Assembly (NCBI GenBank): GCA_016291185.1
Contig: JAEFAI010000013.1
Coordinates: 1-59,919 of the forward strand
Reading direction: 5' to 3'
Origin: Bacteroidales bacterium
Lineage (GTDB): Bacteria > Bacteroidota > Bacteroidia > Bacteroidales > UBA932
Length of the DNA stretch: 59,919 nucleotides
Within the stretch, counting starts at the first letter, position 1. Every line of letters starts with the position of its first letter. Below are positions 16,036-25,800 of the stretch, in pieces. A program made the position numbers and the translations under genes. Below the pieces are notes generated by a model. It searched no databases. It was not told the origin of the DNA and was given only the letters and a program-made list of their open reading frames with translations.

Positions 16036-18111
16036 TCAATGACGGTGATAGCTGATTCCGAGAGCGTCGTAGTACGGATACTCGTGGTCCGTGACGATGC
16101 TGAAGAACTGGTCGAAGTCGGCCGTGAAGACTGGATCGTCCGGGGCGGTCGTGCCGGCCCAGGCGGGCGAGGCGTTCCAACCGCGCTCGAAGAGTCCCAG
16201 CGATTTCGGGAAGAAGTAATAGGTCACGTGGTCGAAGCAGCGGAGCGTCTCGGCCCAGAGGTGACCTTCGACGCCGATGATCTGCGGCCGGGCCTCGGGC
16301 TGCAGGGCCGGCTTACCCTCGCCGGCGTGCGTAAGATCGACGCTTTTGCCGTAGTCGTCCCAACGCACGGAGCGATACATGTCGTAGGGCTGCAGGGAGA
16401 AGCTGCGGCGCTCGTCCACGAAGCCGCCCCAGTTGTGCCCGCGCTCGGTCTTGCTGTAATTGTAGGCGAAGTCCATGTAGCAGTTGGGCGCGCTGGAGAT
16501 GACGACGGGGATGCCCGCGTTGGCGAACTGGTAGGGGAGCACATCGCGGCCGTGGGAGACGGTCCAGAGGTTGGTGAGCGCGAGGTTCCGCTTCAGGCGG
16601 TCCAGCGTGGCGGGTTCGACGTTCTGGCAGACGTCCTGCCAGCCGCCCAGCTTGACGCCGCGCGCCTCGGCGATGTCCATCAAGCGGTTTAGGAAATAAT
16701 CCTGGAGCCAGGCGATATCGGTTCTTCCGTTGGCTTCCAGCAGGGCCTTGCAGGCCGGGGAGCCGGTCCAGGCGCCTTCCGGGACCTCGTCGCCGCCGAT
16801 GTGGATGGCGTCGAGAGGCACGCCCGCTTCCGCGTAGAGCGCGATCAGGCCGTCGAACACGGTTTCGAAGAAGGTATAGGTGCTGGGCAGGGCCACGTTC
16901 ATGACGTTGTCGGTGTAGTCCTGCACGGATTCATATTCGGAAGTGTCCTCCGGCTCGGAGAGCAGGCAGGAGGCGTCGCCGGTGCGCTGCGCACGGACTT
17001 CCATGGACTTGACGGCCGCGCGGGAGTGGCCCGGGGTGTCGAATTCCGGAATCACGCGGATACGGCGCTCCCAGGCGTAGCGCAGGATTTCGACGAAGTC
17101 GGCATGGGAATAATACCCGTTGCCGGGGGAATCGTCGCCGGGCTTCGCCGCAACGCAGTAGGTAGGCTGAAGACCGTCCGGCTCGGAGATCGTGCCGTCC
17201 TCGTTCAGGACCGGCAGGCAGCGGGCGGCGCCGTAGGAGGTCAGCTCCGGCAGGGCGTCGATCTCGATGCGCCAGCCTTCGTCGTCCCCGAAGTGCAGGT
17301 GCAGGAAGCTGGCCTTGTAGGCGGCCATGATGTCAATCAGGCGGAGCAGATCGGCTTTCTTCGTGAAATTGCGGCTCACATCCAGCATCAGACCGCGCCA
17401 GGGCAGGTCGGGCCAGTCGGTGATTTCCGTGGCCGGGACTGCGCTGCCCGCGGCATTGCGGCGGATGCGCTCCAGCGTGGTGCGGGCGTAGCAGGCGCCG
17501 TCCTCGTCGGCCGCTTCGATGCGGACGGTGCCGTCCGCGAGGGTGATGCGGTACCAGCCGGGGCGTTGTCCGTCAATCAGGCTGACGCTCGGCTCGACGG
17601 AGGGGTCCGTCTCGCCCGCAAGGGTTTTCACGTCCTTGAGGCGGGGGATGATGTCATACACGCCGGTCTCGACCTTCGTATAGGTGAAGCCCGGAACGGG
17701 ATCGGCCGGCAGGAAACGATATTCCACTTCCACGGGAACGGGCTTGCCGCCCTTGCGTTGCAGGAAGAATCCTTCCGGGGCACGGCACTGGTTGACCAGC
17801 GGCCGCGCTTCGTAGTTCAGGACCATCGCTTCTGCGTGCGTGTCGGCGCCGGGGACGACGCGGTAGAGCGTCCCGCTGATGTGCTCGATGCTGCCCGGCG
17901 CGCCGTCCTCCATGGTGACGGGCGTGCGGAACTGGCTGAACCAGACGGTCCAGTCCGTCCCGGTGGGCGGGTTTTGGATTTCGAGGGAATGGGAAGCGCG
18001 TCCGGTGTCGGGATTGGTGGCGCCTTCCGTCCAGACGATGTGACAAGGTTGGGTGCACGCTACGCAAAACGCGTACGCGAGAAAAAGGAGAAGATGATGT
18101 TTAGTGTTCAC
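16036..18111 (-). CDS. GH20 beta-N-acetylhexosaminidase lipoprotein
   Basis: GH20 enzymes release terminal beta-linked GlcNAc or GalNAc. The catalytic Asp-Glu pair lies in HIGGDEVPEGAW, and the domain holds LPWRGLMLDVSRNF, LHFGDDEGWRIEI and PEFDTPGHSRA, all typical of family 20. I prefer the GTG at 18111, giving 691 residues and a lipoprotein signal (LLLFLAYAFCVAC). An ATG at 18192 in the same frame lies upstream of the likely -7 box (CATATTTG, 18143-18136), so it would not be transcribed. First gene of an operon with the XylR-like regulator and the histidine phosphatase. Probably anchored at the outer membrane or facing the periplasm. Confidence 0.88.
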   Translation of the reverse strand: MNTKHHLLLFLAYAFCVACTQPCHIVWTEGATNPDTGRASHSLEIQNPPTGTDWTVWFSQFRTPVTMEDGAPGSIEHISGTLYRVVPGADTHAEAMVLNYEARPLVNQCRAPEGFFLQRKGGKPVPVEVEYRFLPADPVPGFTYTKVETGVYDIIPRLKDVKTLAGETDPSVEPSVSLIDGQRPGWYRITLADGTVRIEAADEDGACYARTTLERIRRNAAGSAVPATEITDWPDLPWRGLMLDVSRNFTKKADLLRLIDIMAAYKASFLHLHFGDDEGWRIEIDALPELTSYGAARCLPVLNEDGTISEPDGLQPTYCVAAKPGDDSPGNGYYSHADFVEILRYAWERRIRVIPEFDTPGHSRAAVKSMEVRAQRTGDASCLLSEPEDTSEYESVQDYTDNVMNVALPSTYTFFETVFDGLIALYAEAGVPLDAIHIGGDEVPEGAWTGSPACKALLEANGRTDIAWLQDYFLNRLMDIAEARGVKLGGWQDVCQNVEPATLDRLKRNLALTNLWTVSHGRDVLPYQFANAGIPVVISSAPNCYMDFAYNYSKTERGHNWGGFVDERRSFSLQPYDMYRSVRWDDYGKSVDLTHAGEGKPALQPEARPQIIGVEGHLWAETLRCFDHVTYYFFPKSLGLFERGWNASPAWAGTTAPDDPVFTADFDQFFSIVTDHEYPYYDALGISYHRH

Positions 18112-18173
18112 AATCAGCGGGTTTTGTTTCCGATACAAATATGATAAAAAATGCGCAGGAGAAAAACAGCTTG

Positions 18174-18201
18174 ACGCAAAATGTGTGGACAAATACGCAA
18201 A
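18174..18201 (+). promoter_or_regulatory. operator B: 28-bp direct-repeat element in the GH20/ROK intergenic region
   Basis: Half-sites ACGCAAA (18174-18180) and ACGCAAA (18195-18201), 21-base period, spacer beginning ATGTGT. The second half-site starts 35 bases before the -7 box at 18230, as at operators A and C. A weaker third copy (GCGCAGG at 18153) continues the 21-base period toward the GH20 side. It could serve both divergent operons. Confidence 0.75.
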
Positions 18202-18229
18202 ATTGTTTTTAAGCTTACAATCAAAACTC

Positions 18230-18237
18230 TATTTTTG
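18230..18237 (+). promoter_or_regulatory. -7 promoter box for the ROK/GH2 operon
   Basis: TATTTTTG matches TAnnTTTG; the ROK start codon follows 18 bases later at 18256. Confidence 0.65.
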
Positions 18238-18255
18238 CAAAAAATCACACAGAGA

Positions 18256-19083
18256 ATGACACTTGGAATTGATGTCGGAGGAACCAATCTGGTCGTGGGC
18301 CTGGTCCAGGACGGAAAGATTGTCAAGCGGGTTTCCGCCCCGTGGTTCCCCCATGAAGCCACCCTGCAGGAAACAATCGACACGCTGTCGGAGCGGATCT
18401 CCGGAATCATTACCCCGGACACGGAAAAAATCGGCATTGGCGTCCCGTCCGTCGTGGATGTCAAGCGGGGTATCGTCTATGACACCGTCAACATCCCTTC
18501 CTGGACGGAAGTTCCCCTCAAAGAGCTGCTGGAGCAGCGCTTCGGGCTGCCCGTAGCCGTCAACAACGACGCCAACTGCTATGCGATGGGCGTCTATGAG
18601 GGCTATCCGGCCGATGCGAAGCCGGAGGTGCTCGTCGTCATCACCCTGGGCACGGGCGTCGGCATGGGCATCGTGGACCACGGCCGGCTCTTCTGCGGTG
18701 CCAACTGCGGTGCCGGCGAGCTTGGCAGCCTGCCCTACCGCGGCGCCACCCTGGAGGCCTTCTGCAGCAAGCAGTTCTTCGCGGGCAGCGGCTGGGACAG
18801 TATGACCGCCTCCCAGGCCGCGCGCAACGGCGATCCCCGCGCCATCGCCCTGTTCACCGAGCTGGGCAAGCGCCTGGGCGACCTGCTCTGCACCGTCATG
18901 TTCGCTTATGATCCGAGCCACATCGCTTTCGGCGGTGGCGTAGCCTATAATTACCCGCTGTTCCGGCAGTCCATGGAGGCGCGCCTGAAGCGGGATTTTC
19001 CGTACAAGACCAGCCTTGATCGGCTGACCATTGATGTCTGCACCGGCGACGACATCCCGGTGATCGGCGCATCCTTAATCTGA
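18256..19083 (+). CDS. ROK-family sugar kinase
   Basis: Protein of 275 residues from ATG 18256, which directly precedes the phosphate-binding motif (MTLGIDVGGTNLVVGLVQDG). Upstream in-frame codons include the promoter and are not coding. Other family signs are VAVNNDANCYAMG, LGTGVGMGIV and HIAFGGGVA. There is no DNA-binding domain, so it is a kinase, not a repressor. The usual zinc motif CxCGxxGC is not visible (CGANCGAGELG instead). In this setting it most likely phosphorylates glucosamine, N-acetylglucosamine or a related hexose to feed NagB. It overlaps the next gene by one base (TGATG). Confidence 0.88.
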   Translation: MTLGIDVGGTNLVVGLVQDGKIVKRVSAPWFPHEATLQETIDTLSERISGIITPDTEKIGIGVPSVVDVKRGIVYDTVNIPSWTEVPLKELLEQRFGLPVAVNNDANCYAMGVYEGYPADAKPEVLVVITLGTGVGMGIVDHGRLFCGANCGAGELGSLPYRGATLEAFCSKQFFAGSGWDSMTASQAARNGDPRAIALFTELGKRLGDLLCTVMFAYDPSHIAFGGGVAYNYPLFRQSMEARLKRDFPYKTSLDRLTIDVCTGDDIPVIGASLI

Positions 19084-22000
19084 TGAATCCGCGTATGAAA
19101 AAGATCTTCTACCTTCTTCTCACAGTGATGCTCTGCGCCTGCGGGCAGCAGGGCCGGATGGCCTCCGGGGACGCCCTGGTCCTGGACGGAGGCTGGCAGC
19201 TATCGCGCGAGGGCGCGTCCGAGCAGTATGCGGCCACGGTCCCTTCGACCGTGTGCGGCGTCCTCTCGGAGGCCGGCTACTTCGGCGATGAACTTTTCGA
19301 CGGCCGTAACTACGCCGCCGTGGACAAGACGCCCTTCGACGACGTGTGGACCTACAGCACCGAATTTGCGGCGAAGCCCGCTGCCGGTCAGTACTTCGAG
19401 CTGGCGTTCGACGGCCTGAATTATTATGCCGACATCTTCCTGAACGGCAAGCAGCTTGCCTCGTCCGACACCACCTTCGGCGTCTTCCGCCGCCGCGCCT
19501 ACGAGGTCGGCTCGCTGCTCAAGGGCAACAACCGCCTGGAAGTCCGCCTGCGCCGTGCGCAGAAGGGCGACCTGAACATCGGCTTCGTGGACTGGAATCC
19601 CCGTCCGTTCGACGAGAGCATGGGTATCGTGCGTCCGGTGACGCTCCGCGCGACCGGCGCCGTGTCCGTGGAGGATGTGTTCGTGGTGCCTGACCTCAAT
19701 GTCGAGACGCTCGCGAGCGCGGACCTGGAGCTGCGCGTGAAGCTGCGCAACCACGCCGACCGTGCCGTTGAGGGCACGCTCGAGCTTGCGCTGGAGGGCG
19801 TGGGCGAGGCTTCTGTCCCCGTCAGCCTGCCGGCCGCATCGCTGCAGACGGTGGTCCTGACCCCGGAGCAGGTCGCGATGCTGCACCTGGAGAACCCCCG
19901 CGTGTGGTGGAGCTATGACCTCGGCACGCCGGAGCTCTATCATCTGAGCGCCCGCGTGGACCTGGGCGGAGCCGTTTCCGACCGCAAGGAGGTTGATTTC
20001 GGCGTGCGCAAGATCACCAGCCGCCTGACGCCTGAAAACTACCGCCAGTTCACGCTGAACGGCCGCGACATCCTGATCAAGGGTGCCGGCTGGACCGACG
20101 ACCTCTTCCTGCGCGACACCCCGGAGAGCATCCGGCAGCAGGTCGAGTACGTCAAGGATATGAACTTGAACTGTATTCGCTTCGAAAACATCTGGGGCAA
20201 GGACGACACGGTCTATGACCTTTGCGACCAGCTCGGCGTGCTCGCCCTCGTGGGCTGGAGCTGCCAGTGGGAGTGGGAGGACTACTGTGGCCTGCCCGAG
20301 GTCCACGGCTACGGCTGCATCAACACCCCGGAGACGGAGGACCTCGCCGTCGCGTATTTCCGCGATCAGGTGGTTCGCCTGCACAACCACGCCGCCCTGA
20401 TCGGCTGGCTGACCGGCAGCGACCGCATTCCGAATCCCCGGCTGGAGCAGCGCTATATGGAAATCTACGACGCCGAGGAATACCGCCCCTATGTCTGCTC
20501 CGCCAAGAACCTGGAGAGCAGCGTGACCGGCTGGTCCGGCACCAAGATGGAAGGCCCGTACGAGTACGTCGGTCCGGACTACTGGTACCGTGACAAGGAG
20601 GCCGGCGGCGCCTTCGGCTTCAACACCGAGACCGGCATCGGCGCCAACCTCCCGCAGGCGGAATCCCTGCGCCGAATGATCCCGGAGGAAGAACTCTGGC
20701 CGCTGTCCGACAGCTGGAACTACCATTGCACGGCTTCCGGCTCGGCGATGAATTCGCCGGAAATGCTCAGCACCATCGTAACGGGGCAGTACGGTGCAGC
20801 CAGCGATTTCGCGGACTTTGTCCGCAAGGCGCACGCTGTGGACTACGACGGCACGCGCGCCATGTTCGAGTCCTTCCGCGCCCGCATGCCGAAGGGCACG
20901 GGCATCGTCCAGTGGATGCTGAACTCCGCCTGGCCGTCCCTGTACTGGCAGCTTTACGACTGGTACGGCGTCCCGACCGCCGGCTACTACGGCACCAAGA
21001 AGGCCTGCGAGCCCGTCCAGCTGATCTTTGACTATGCCGACCGCAAAGTCTATGCGGTCAGCGAGCGCCCGGAAGCGCTTACGCTCAAGGCTACCTATCT
21101 CGTCTATGACGAGCACTCCCGCGTGCTGGGCGGCGACAGCCGCGAGATCTCCCTTGGCTATCGCCAGAGCCTGCCGGTCTTCGACCTGCACCGCTTCGAC
21201 GGCAAGCCGCACTTCGTCGCGCTCACGCTCACGCAGCCGGACGGCTCGCCCGTCGCGGACAACTTCTACTGCCTGCCCGCCCGGGACAATGAATACAATT
21301 GGTCCAAGACCAACTGGTACCTCACCCCGATCACGCGTCACGCCGACCTGCGCTTCGTCTTCGCGCAGGAGCCTGCAGACGTGCAGATGAACGTGGCGGG
21401 CGGGGCAGGTTCCTGGACCGTGACCCTGACCAACAAGTCGGACGTCATCGCCTACATGAATATCGTGAAGGCGCTCGACGCCGACGACCAGCTGGTCGCC
21501 CCGGCCTTCTGGAGCGACAATTTCTTCCCGCTCCTGCCGGGCCAGACCAAGGCGGTCACCTGCCGCACGGAGGCGCAGAACGTGCATTTCGTGCTCGACA
21601 GCGGCGCGCCTGCCACGCCGCTGACGGAGGAGCAGGACATCTCCCGCAACCGTTCCAAGTACGCGAACGACCAGTTCGGCGAGGACGACCAGTACACGGT
21701 CGCCGAGCCGTACGAGACCGTGACCGTGCAGCAGCCGAAGGGTAAGAAGATCAAGAATGTCATCTTCATGATCGGCGACGGCATGGGCGTGGAGCAGGTC
21801 AGCTGCGGCTGGGTGCTCAACGGCGGCCACCTCAATATGGACAACATGCCCGTGTCCGGCTTCTCCCGCACGTATGCGGTCGATCGCCTCGTCACGGACT
21901 CCTGCGCCGGCGGCTCCGCCCTGGCGACGGGCGTCAAGACGCGCTACCATTATATGGGCGTGGATCCGGACGGAAATCCGGTCCCGTCCCTGCTGCACGA

Positions 22001-22730
22001 CGCGCAGCGCAAAGGGATGAAGACCGGCGTCACCGTGACCTGCCGTATTAATGACGCCACGCCGCTCGACTTCGTGGGCCACTCGCTCGACCGCGACGAG
22101 GAGGAAATCAATGCCGCCCAGTACGTGGACAGCGGCGTGGACTTCCTCTGCGGCGGCGGCATCCAGTTCTGGCAGAACCGCTCCGACGGACGCGACCTGG
22201 TGCAGGAGATGGTGGACCGCGGCTACACCTTCGTGGACAATCTGGAAGACCTGAATAAGGTGAAATCCGGCCGTATGCTCGGCCTCTTCGCCCCGCTTGA
22301 GATGGAGCCTGCGCTGGACCGCGGCCCGGTGCTCGAGGACAGCACGATGAAGGCTATCGAGTTGCTGGACAATAAGAAAGGCTTCTTCCTGATGGTCGAG
22401 GGCTCCAGCATTGACGACTGGTGCCACCGCAAGAAGGTCGGCTACATGGCGGAGGAACTCTTCGACTTCGACCGCACCATCGGCAAGGTCCTGAAGTGGG
22501 CCGAGCAGGATGGGCAGACGCTGGTCATCGTGACGGCGGACCACGCCACCGGCGGCCTCACGCTGATCGACGGCAGCCTCGAAGACCGCACCGTGAAAGT
22601 GCATTTCTCCACCAAGGGGCACAACGGCATTCTCGTTCCCGTGTTTGCCTATGGCCCGCATGCTGAGGCATTTACAGGCGTTCACGAGAATGGTGAAGTG
22701 GGACAGATTGTCCGTTCTCTCATGAAATAA
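19083..22730 (+). CDS. GH2 exo-beta-D-glucosaminidase fused to alkaline phosphatase
   Basis: Single uninterrupted protein of 1,215 residues with a lipoprotein signal (MKKIFYLLLTVMLCAC; ATG 19095 is an alternative start). Residues about 25-870 are a GH2 enzyme of the exo-beta-glucosaminidase (CsxA) type: D447 in GWLTGSDRIPNP matches the acid/base Asp and E516 in FNTETGIG the nucleophile. Residues about 885-1215 are a complete alkaline phosphatase: D899 in MIGDGMG, nucleophile S940 in TDSCAGGSALATG, E1106/D1111/H1115 in VEGSSIDDWCH, D1153-H1154 in TADHATGG and H1180. Both active sites look intact. The enzyme would remove non-reducing-end glucosamine and phosphate from the same substrate outside the cytoplasm. 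Co-transcribed with the ROK kinase under operator B. Confidence 0.9.
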   Translation: MNPRMKKIFYLLLTVMLCACGQQGRMASGDALVLDGGWQLSREGASEQYAATVPSTVCGVLSEAGYFGDELFDGRNYAAVDKTPFDDVWTYSTEFAAKPAAGQYFELAFDGLNYYADIFLNGKQLASSDTTFGVFRRRAYEVGSLLKGNNRLEVRLRRAQKGDLNIGFVDWNPRPFDESMGIVRPVTLRATGAVSVEDVFVVPDLNVETLASADLELRVKLRNHADRAVEGTLELALEGVGEASVPVSLPAASLQTVVLTPEQVAMLHLENPRVWWSYDLGTPELYHLSARVDLGGAVSDRKEVDFGVRKITSRLTPENYRQFTLNGRDILIKGAGWTDDLFLRDTPESIRQQVEYVKDMNLNCIRFENIWGKDDTVYDLCDQLGVLALVGWSCQWEWEDYCGLPEVHGYGCINTPETEDLAVAYFRDQVVRLHNHAALIGWLTGSDRIPNPRLEQRYMEIYDAEEYRPYVCSAKNLESSVTGWSGTKMEGPYEYVGPDYWYRDKEAGGAFGFNTETGIGANLPQAESLRRMIPEEELWPLSDSWNYHCTASGSAMNSPEMLSTIVTGQYGAASDFADFVRKAHAVDYDGTRAMFESFRARMPKGTGIVQWMLNSAWPSLYWQLYDWYGVPTAGYYGTKKACEPVQLIFDYADRKVYAVSERPEALTLKATYLVYDEHSRVLGGDSREISLGYRQSLPVFDLHRFDGKPHFVALTLTQPDGSPVADNFYCLPARDNEYNWSKTNWYLTPITRHADLRFVFAQEPADVQMNVAGGAGSWTVTLTNKSDVIAYMNIVKALDADDQLVAPAFWSDNFFPLLPGQTKAVTCRTEAQNVHFVLDSGAPATPLTEEQDISRNRSKYANDQFGEDDQYTVAEPYETVTVQQPKGKKIKNVIFMIGDGMGVEQVSCGWVLNGGHLNMDNMPVSGFSRTYAVDRLVTDSCAGGSALATGVKTRYHYMGVDPDGNPVPSLLHDAQRKGMKTGVTVTCRINDATPLDFVGHSLDRDEEEINAAQYVDSGVDFLCGGGIQFWQNRSDGRDLVQEMVDRGYTFVDNLEDLNKVKSGRMLGLFAPLEMEPALDRGPVLEDSTMKAIELLDNKKGFFLMVEGSSIDDWCHRKKVGYMAEELFDFDRTIGKVLKWAEQDGQTLVIVTADHATGGLTLIDGSLEDRTVKVHFSTKGHNGILVPVFAYGPHAEAFTGVHENGEVGQIVRSLMK

Positions 22731-22742
22731 AAGAAGCTGGTT

Positions 22743-22770
22743 GCGCAAATTGTGTATAGGAATACGCAAA
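22743..22770 (+). promoter_or_regulatory. operator C: 28-bp direct-repeat element upstream of susC
   Basis: Half-sites GCGCAAA (22743-22749) and ACGCAAA (22764-22770), 21-base period, spacer beginning TTGTGT. The second half-site starts 35 bases before the -7 box at 22799, identical to A and B. It brings susCD under the same control. Confidence 0.75.
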
Positions 22771-22798
22771 TATGTCCCTGTCGTGGGATCGAATTGAA

Positions 22799-22806
22799 TA
22801 TTTTTG
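22799..22806 (+). promoter_or_regulatory. -7 promoter box for susCD
   Basis: TATTTTTG matches TAnnTTTG, 46 bases before the susC start codon. Confidence 0.65.
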
Positions 22807-22852
22807 TACCGTAAACCACTAAAATCATTTTATTATTAATTCAAATAACCTT

Positions 22853-25800
22853 ATGAAAGCCAACAAAATCTTCCTGTTCCTCCTGTCGGGATTGGCCGCA
22901 TTGACTGTCAATGCCCAGAACCTGACGGTGAAGGGAACGATTACCGATGGCGCCAGCGGTGACCCCGTCCCGTTTGCGTCCGTCGTTGTTAAGGGTACGG
23001 GCGCGTGGTGCACCTCCGACGCGGACGGTAACTTCTCCGTCGAAGCACCTGCGAATGCCACGCTCTCCGTGGAAAGCCTCGGCTACCTCTCCGCGGAAGT
23101 TGCCGTGAATGACAAGAACATCATGAACATCACGCTCTATCCCGATCTGGACCAGCTTTCCGAGGCGGTCGTCATCGGTTACGGTGTGCAGCAGAAGAAA
23201 CTCATCACCGGCTCCACCGTGCAGGTGAAAGGCGGTGACCTGACGAAACTCAGCACGACCTCTGTCCTGGGGGCTCTCCAGAGCCAGAGCCCGGGTGTCA
23301 CCATCACCCAGGCCTCCGGTCAGCCGGGCGAAGGCTACAAGGTCAATATCCGTGGTATGGGTACCATCGGTGATTCCGACCCGCTCTACGTCATCGACGG
23401 TGTGGCCGGCGGTAGTCTCAGCGCCCTCAACCCCGCTGATATCGAGTCCATCGACGTGCTCAAGGATGCTGCATCGGCCGCCATCTACGGTGCCCGTGCC
23501 GCCAACGGCGTCGTGCTCGTGACCACCAAGCAGGGTAAGGAAGGCCGCGCCGTGGTTTCCTACGACGGCTACTATGGTTGGCAGTTCATCTCCAAGATGC
23601 CGAACCTCTGCAACGCGCAGGAGTACATCGCCGCCCAGGATCTGATGAGCAAGAACGAAGGCATCGCCCTGACCAACTGGGCCGCCGTCCTGCCGTCCAA
23701 GCTCTACCAGCAGATCCAGAACGGCAGCTGGAAGGGCACCAACTGGATGGAAGAGGCCTATAACAAGGGTGCCATGACGACCAACCACGCAATCAACGTG
23801 ACCGGCGGCACGGCGGACCACAAGTACGCCATCGGTCTGTCCTACACCGGACAGGACGGTATCATCGGCTACAACAAGATCACGCCGATGAACGCCAAGT
23901 TCCAGCGCTACACCTTCCGTGTCAACACCGACAACGTGGTGATCAAGAACGACAAGCTCGACATCCTGCGCATCGGCCAGACGCTGAACTTCAACCACAG
24001 CACCAACAGCGGTATCGCGAACGACGTGGACATCTACTGGAACTCCGTCCACAACATCCTGCGCACGACCCCGCTCCTCCCTGCCTATACTTATGATGAG
24101 CAGGGCAACGTGACGGGCTTCTACGATCAGGACGTGCGCATGGCCGAAGGCTGGACCTTCGACACCACCACCAGCTCCGCCAACCCGCTGGCATACGACT
24201 TCTATACCTCCCGCGGTCTGAACACGAGCTCCAGCTACACGCTGCAGGCTAGCGTCTTCGCTGAGTTCCAGCCGATCAAGAACCTCAAGTTCAAGACCCA
24301 GTTCGGTTACTTGATGACCGCCGGCTCCTCCCGCTCGTACAACATGATCTACAACATCAATGCGAAGGCTTTCAATGATTTCGACAATGTGAGCCAGAGC
24401 ATGAATACGAACCAGCGCATCACCTGGGAAAATACGGTGTCCTACTCCTTCTCCATCGCTGACAAGCACAACTTCGACGTTGTGGCCGGTCAGTCCATCG
24501 AGAAATGGGGCATGGGTGCCTCGGTCAAGGGAACGGGCTACAACTCCATCTTCCCGAACGACTTCGAGCGCGCCTACCTGTCCAACACCAAACCGAAGCA
24601 GCTGAGCGAAGTTTCCGTGTCCGGTGCTCCCCGGAGCCAGGGCGCCCTGGCTTCCTTCTTCGGCCGTGTGAACTACAACTTCGACGGCAAGTACATGTTC
24701 TCCGCGACGGTCCGTGCCGACGGTTCCTCCAACTTCGCCCGTGGTCACCGCTGGGGTATCTTCCCCTCCGTGTCCGCCGGTTGGGTGATCTCTTCCGAGC
24801 CGTGGATGGCCGAAGCCAAGGACTGGCTCAGCTTCCTGAAGTTGCGTGCCAGCTGGGGCCAGAACGGTAACGCCAGCATCTCCAACTTCCAGTACCTCTC
24901 CTCCATCGTGCTGGACACGAATGCGTCCTACGCCTTTGATTCCGAGGATTCCTTCTCGACCGGCGCCGTCGGTGACGTGCTCGCCAACCCGGATGTGAGC
25001 TGGGAGACCTCCCAGCAGCTCGACCTCGGTATTGACGCCCGCTTCTTCAACTCCCGTCTCGGTGTCTCCCTCGACGGTTACATCAAGGACACGCGCGACT
25101 GGCTGGTCAACGCCCCGATCGCTTCCGTGTACGGTCTGAATCCGCCGTATATCAACGGTGGTGACATCCGCAACGCCGGTATCGAGCTCTCCATCGACTG
25201 GAGCAAGAACACGGGCGACTTCACCTACGGCATCAACGTGAACGGTGCCTACAACAGGAACGTCGTCACCCGCATCGCCAACGCCGAGGGAATCATCCAC
25301 GGTGCCGAGGACGTCCTCTCCGAGGGTACGGTCGAAATGTACCGCGCCCAGGTCGGTTATCCGATCGGCTACTTCTACGGCTACAAGACCGCCGGTGTCT
25401 TCCAGAACCAGGCCCAGGTCGATGCCACGAAGGTGAAATACGAGGATTCCAAGCCGGGCGACCTGATTTTCGTCGACACCAACAATGACGGCGTGATCTC
25501 CGCTGACGATCGCACCATGATCGGTGATCCGAACCCGCACTTCACCGCCGGTCTGAACTTCTGGATGGCCTGGAAGGGCTTCGACTTCAATATCGCCGGC
25601 TACGGTGCTTTCGGTCAGCAGATCGCCAAGTCCTACCGTTCCTTCGCCGACAGCCAGCGTGACAACTTCACGACAGATGTCTTCAATACCTGGACGGGTG
25701 AGGGTACCTCCAACAAGCTCCCGATCCTGACCTTCGGCAGCAACCGCAACTGGCAGAACATCTCCGATATCTACATCGAGAACGGCGACTACTTCAAGAT

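Noticed and set aside
18136..18192. ATG at 18192 as the start of the GH20 gene
   Set aside because: It lies upstream of the likely -7 box (18143-18136) and would put a charged segment before the lipoprotein signal; GTG at 18111 fits better.
19200..22769. Open frame of 1,189 codons on the minus strand opposite the GH2-phosphatase gene
   Set aside because: It is the mirror of a high-GC gene with strong codon bias. The translation is poor in lysine and full of histidine, valine and glutamate runs, without any domain, and the plus-strand frame has two complete enzyme active sites.
22841..25540. Open frame of 899 codons on the minus strand opposite susC
   Set aside because: Composition-driven shadow of susC; no signal, domain or promoter.
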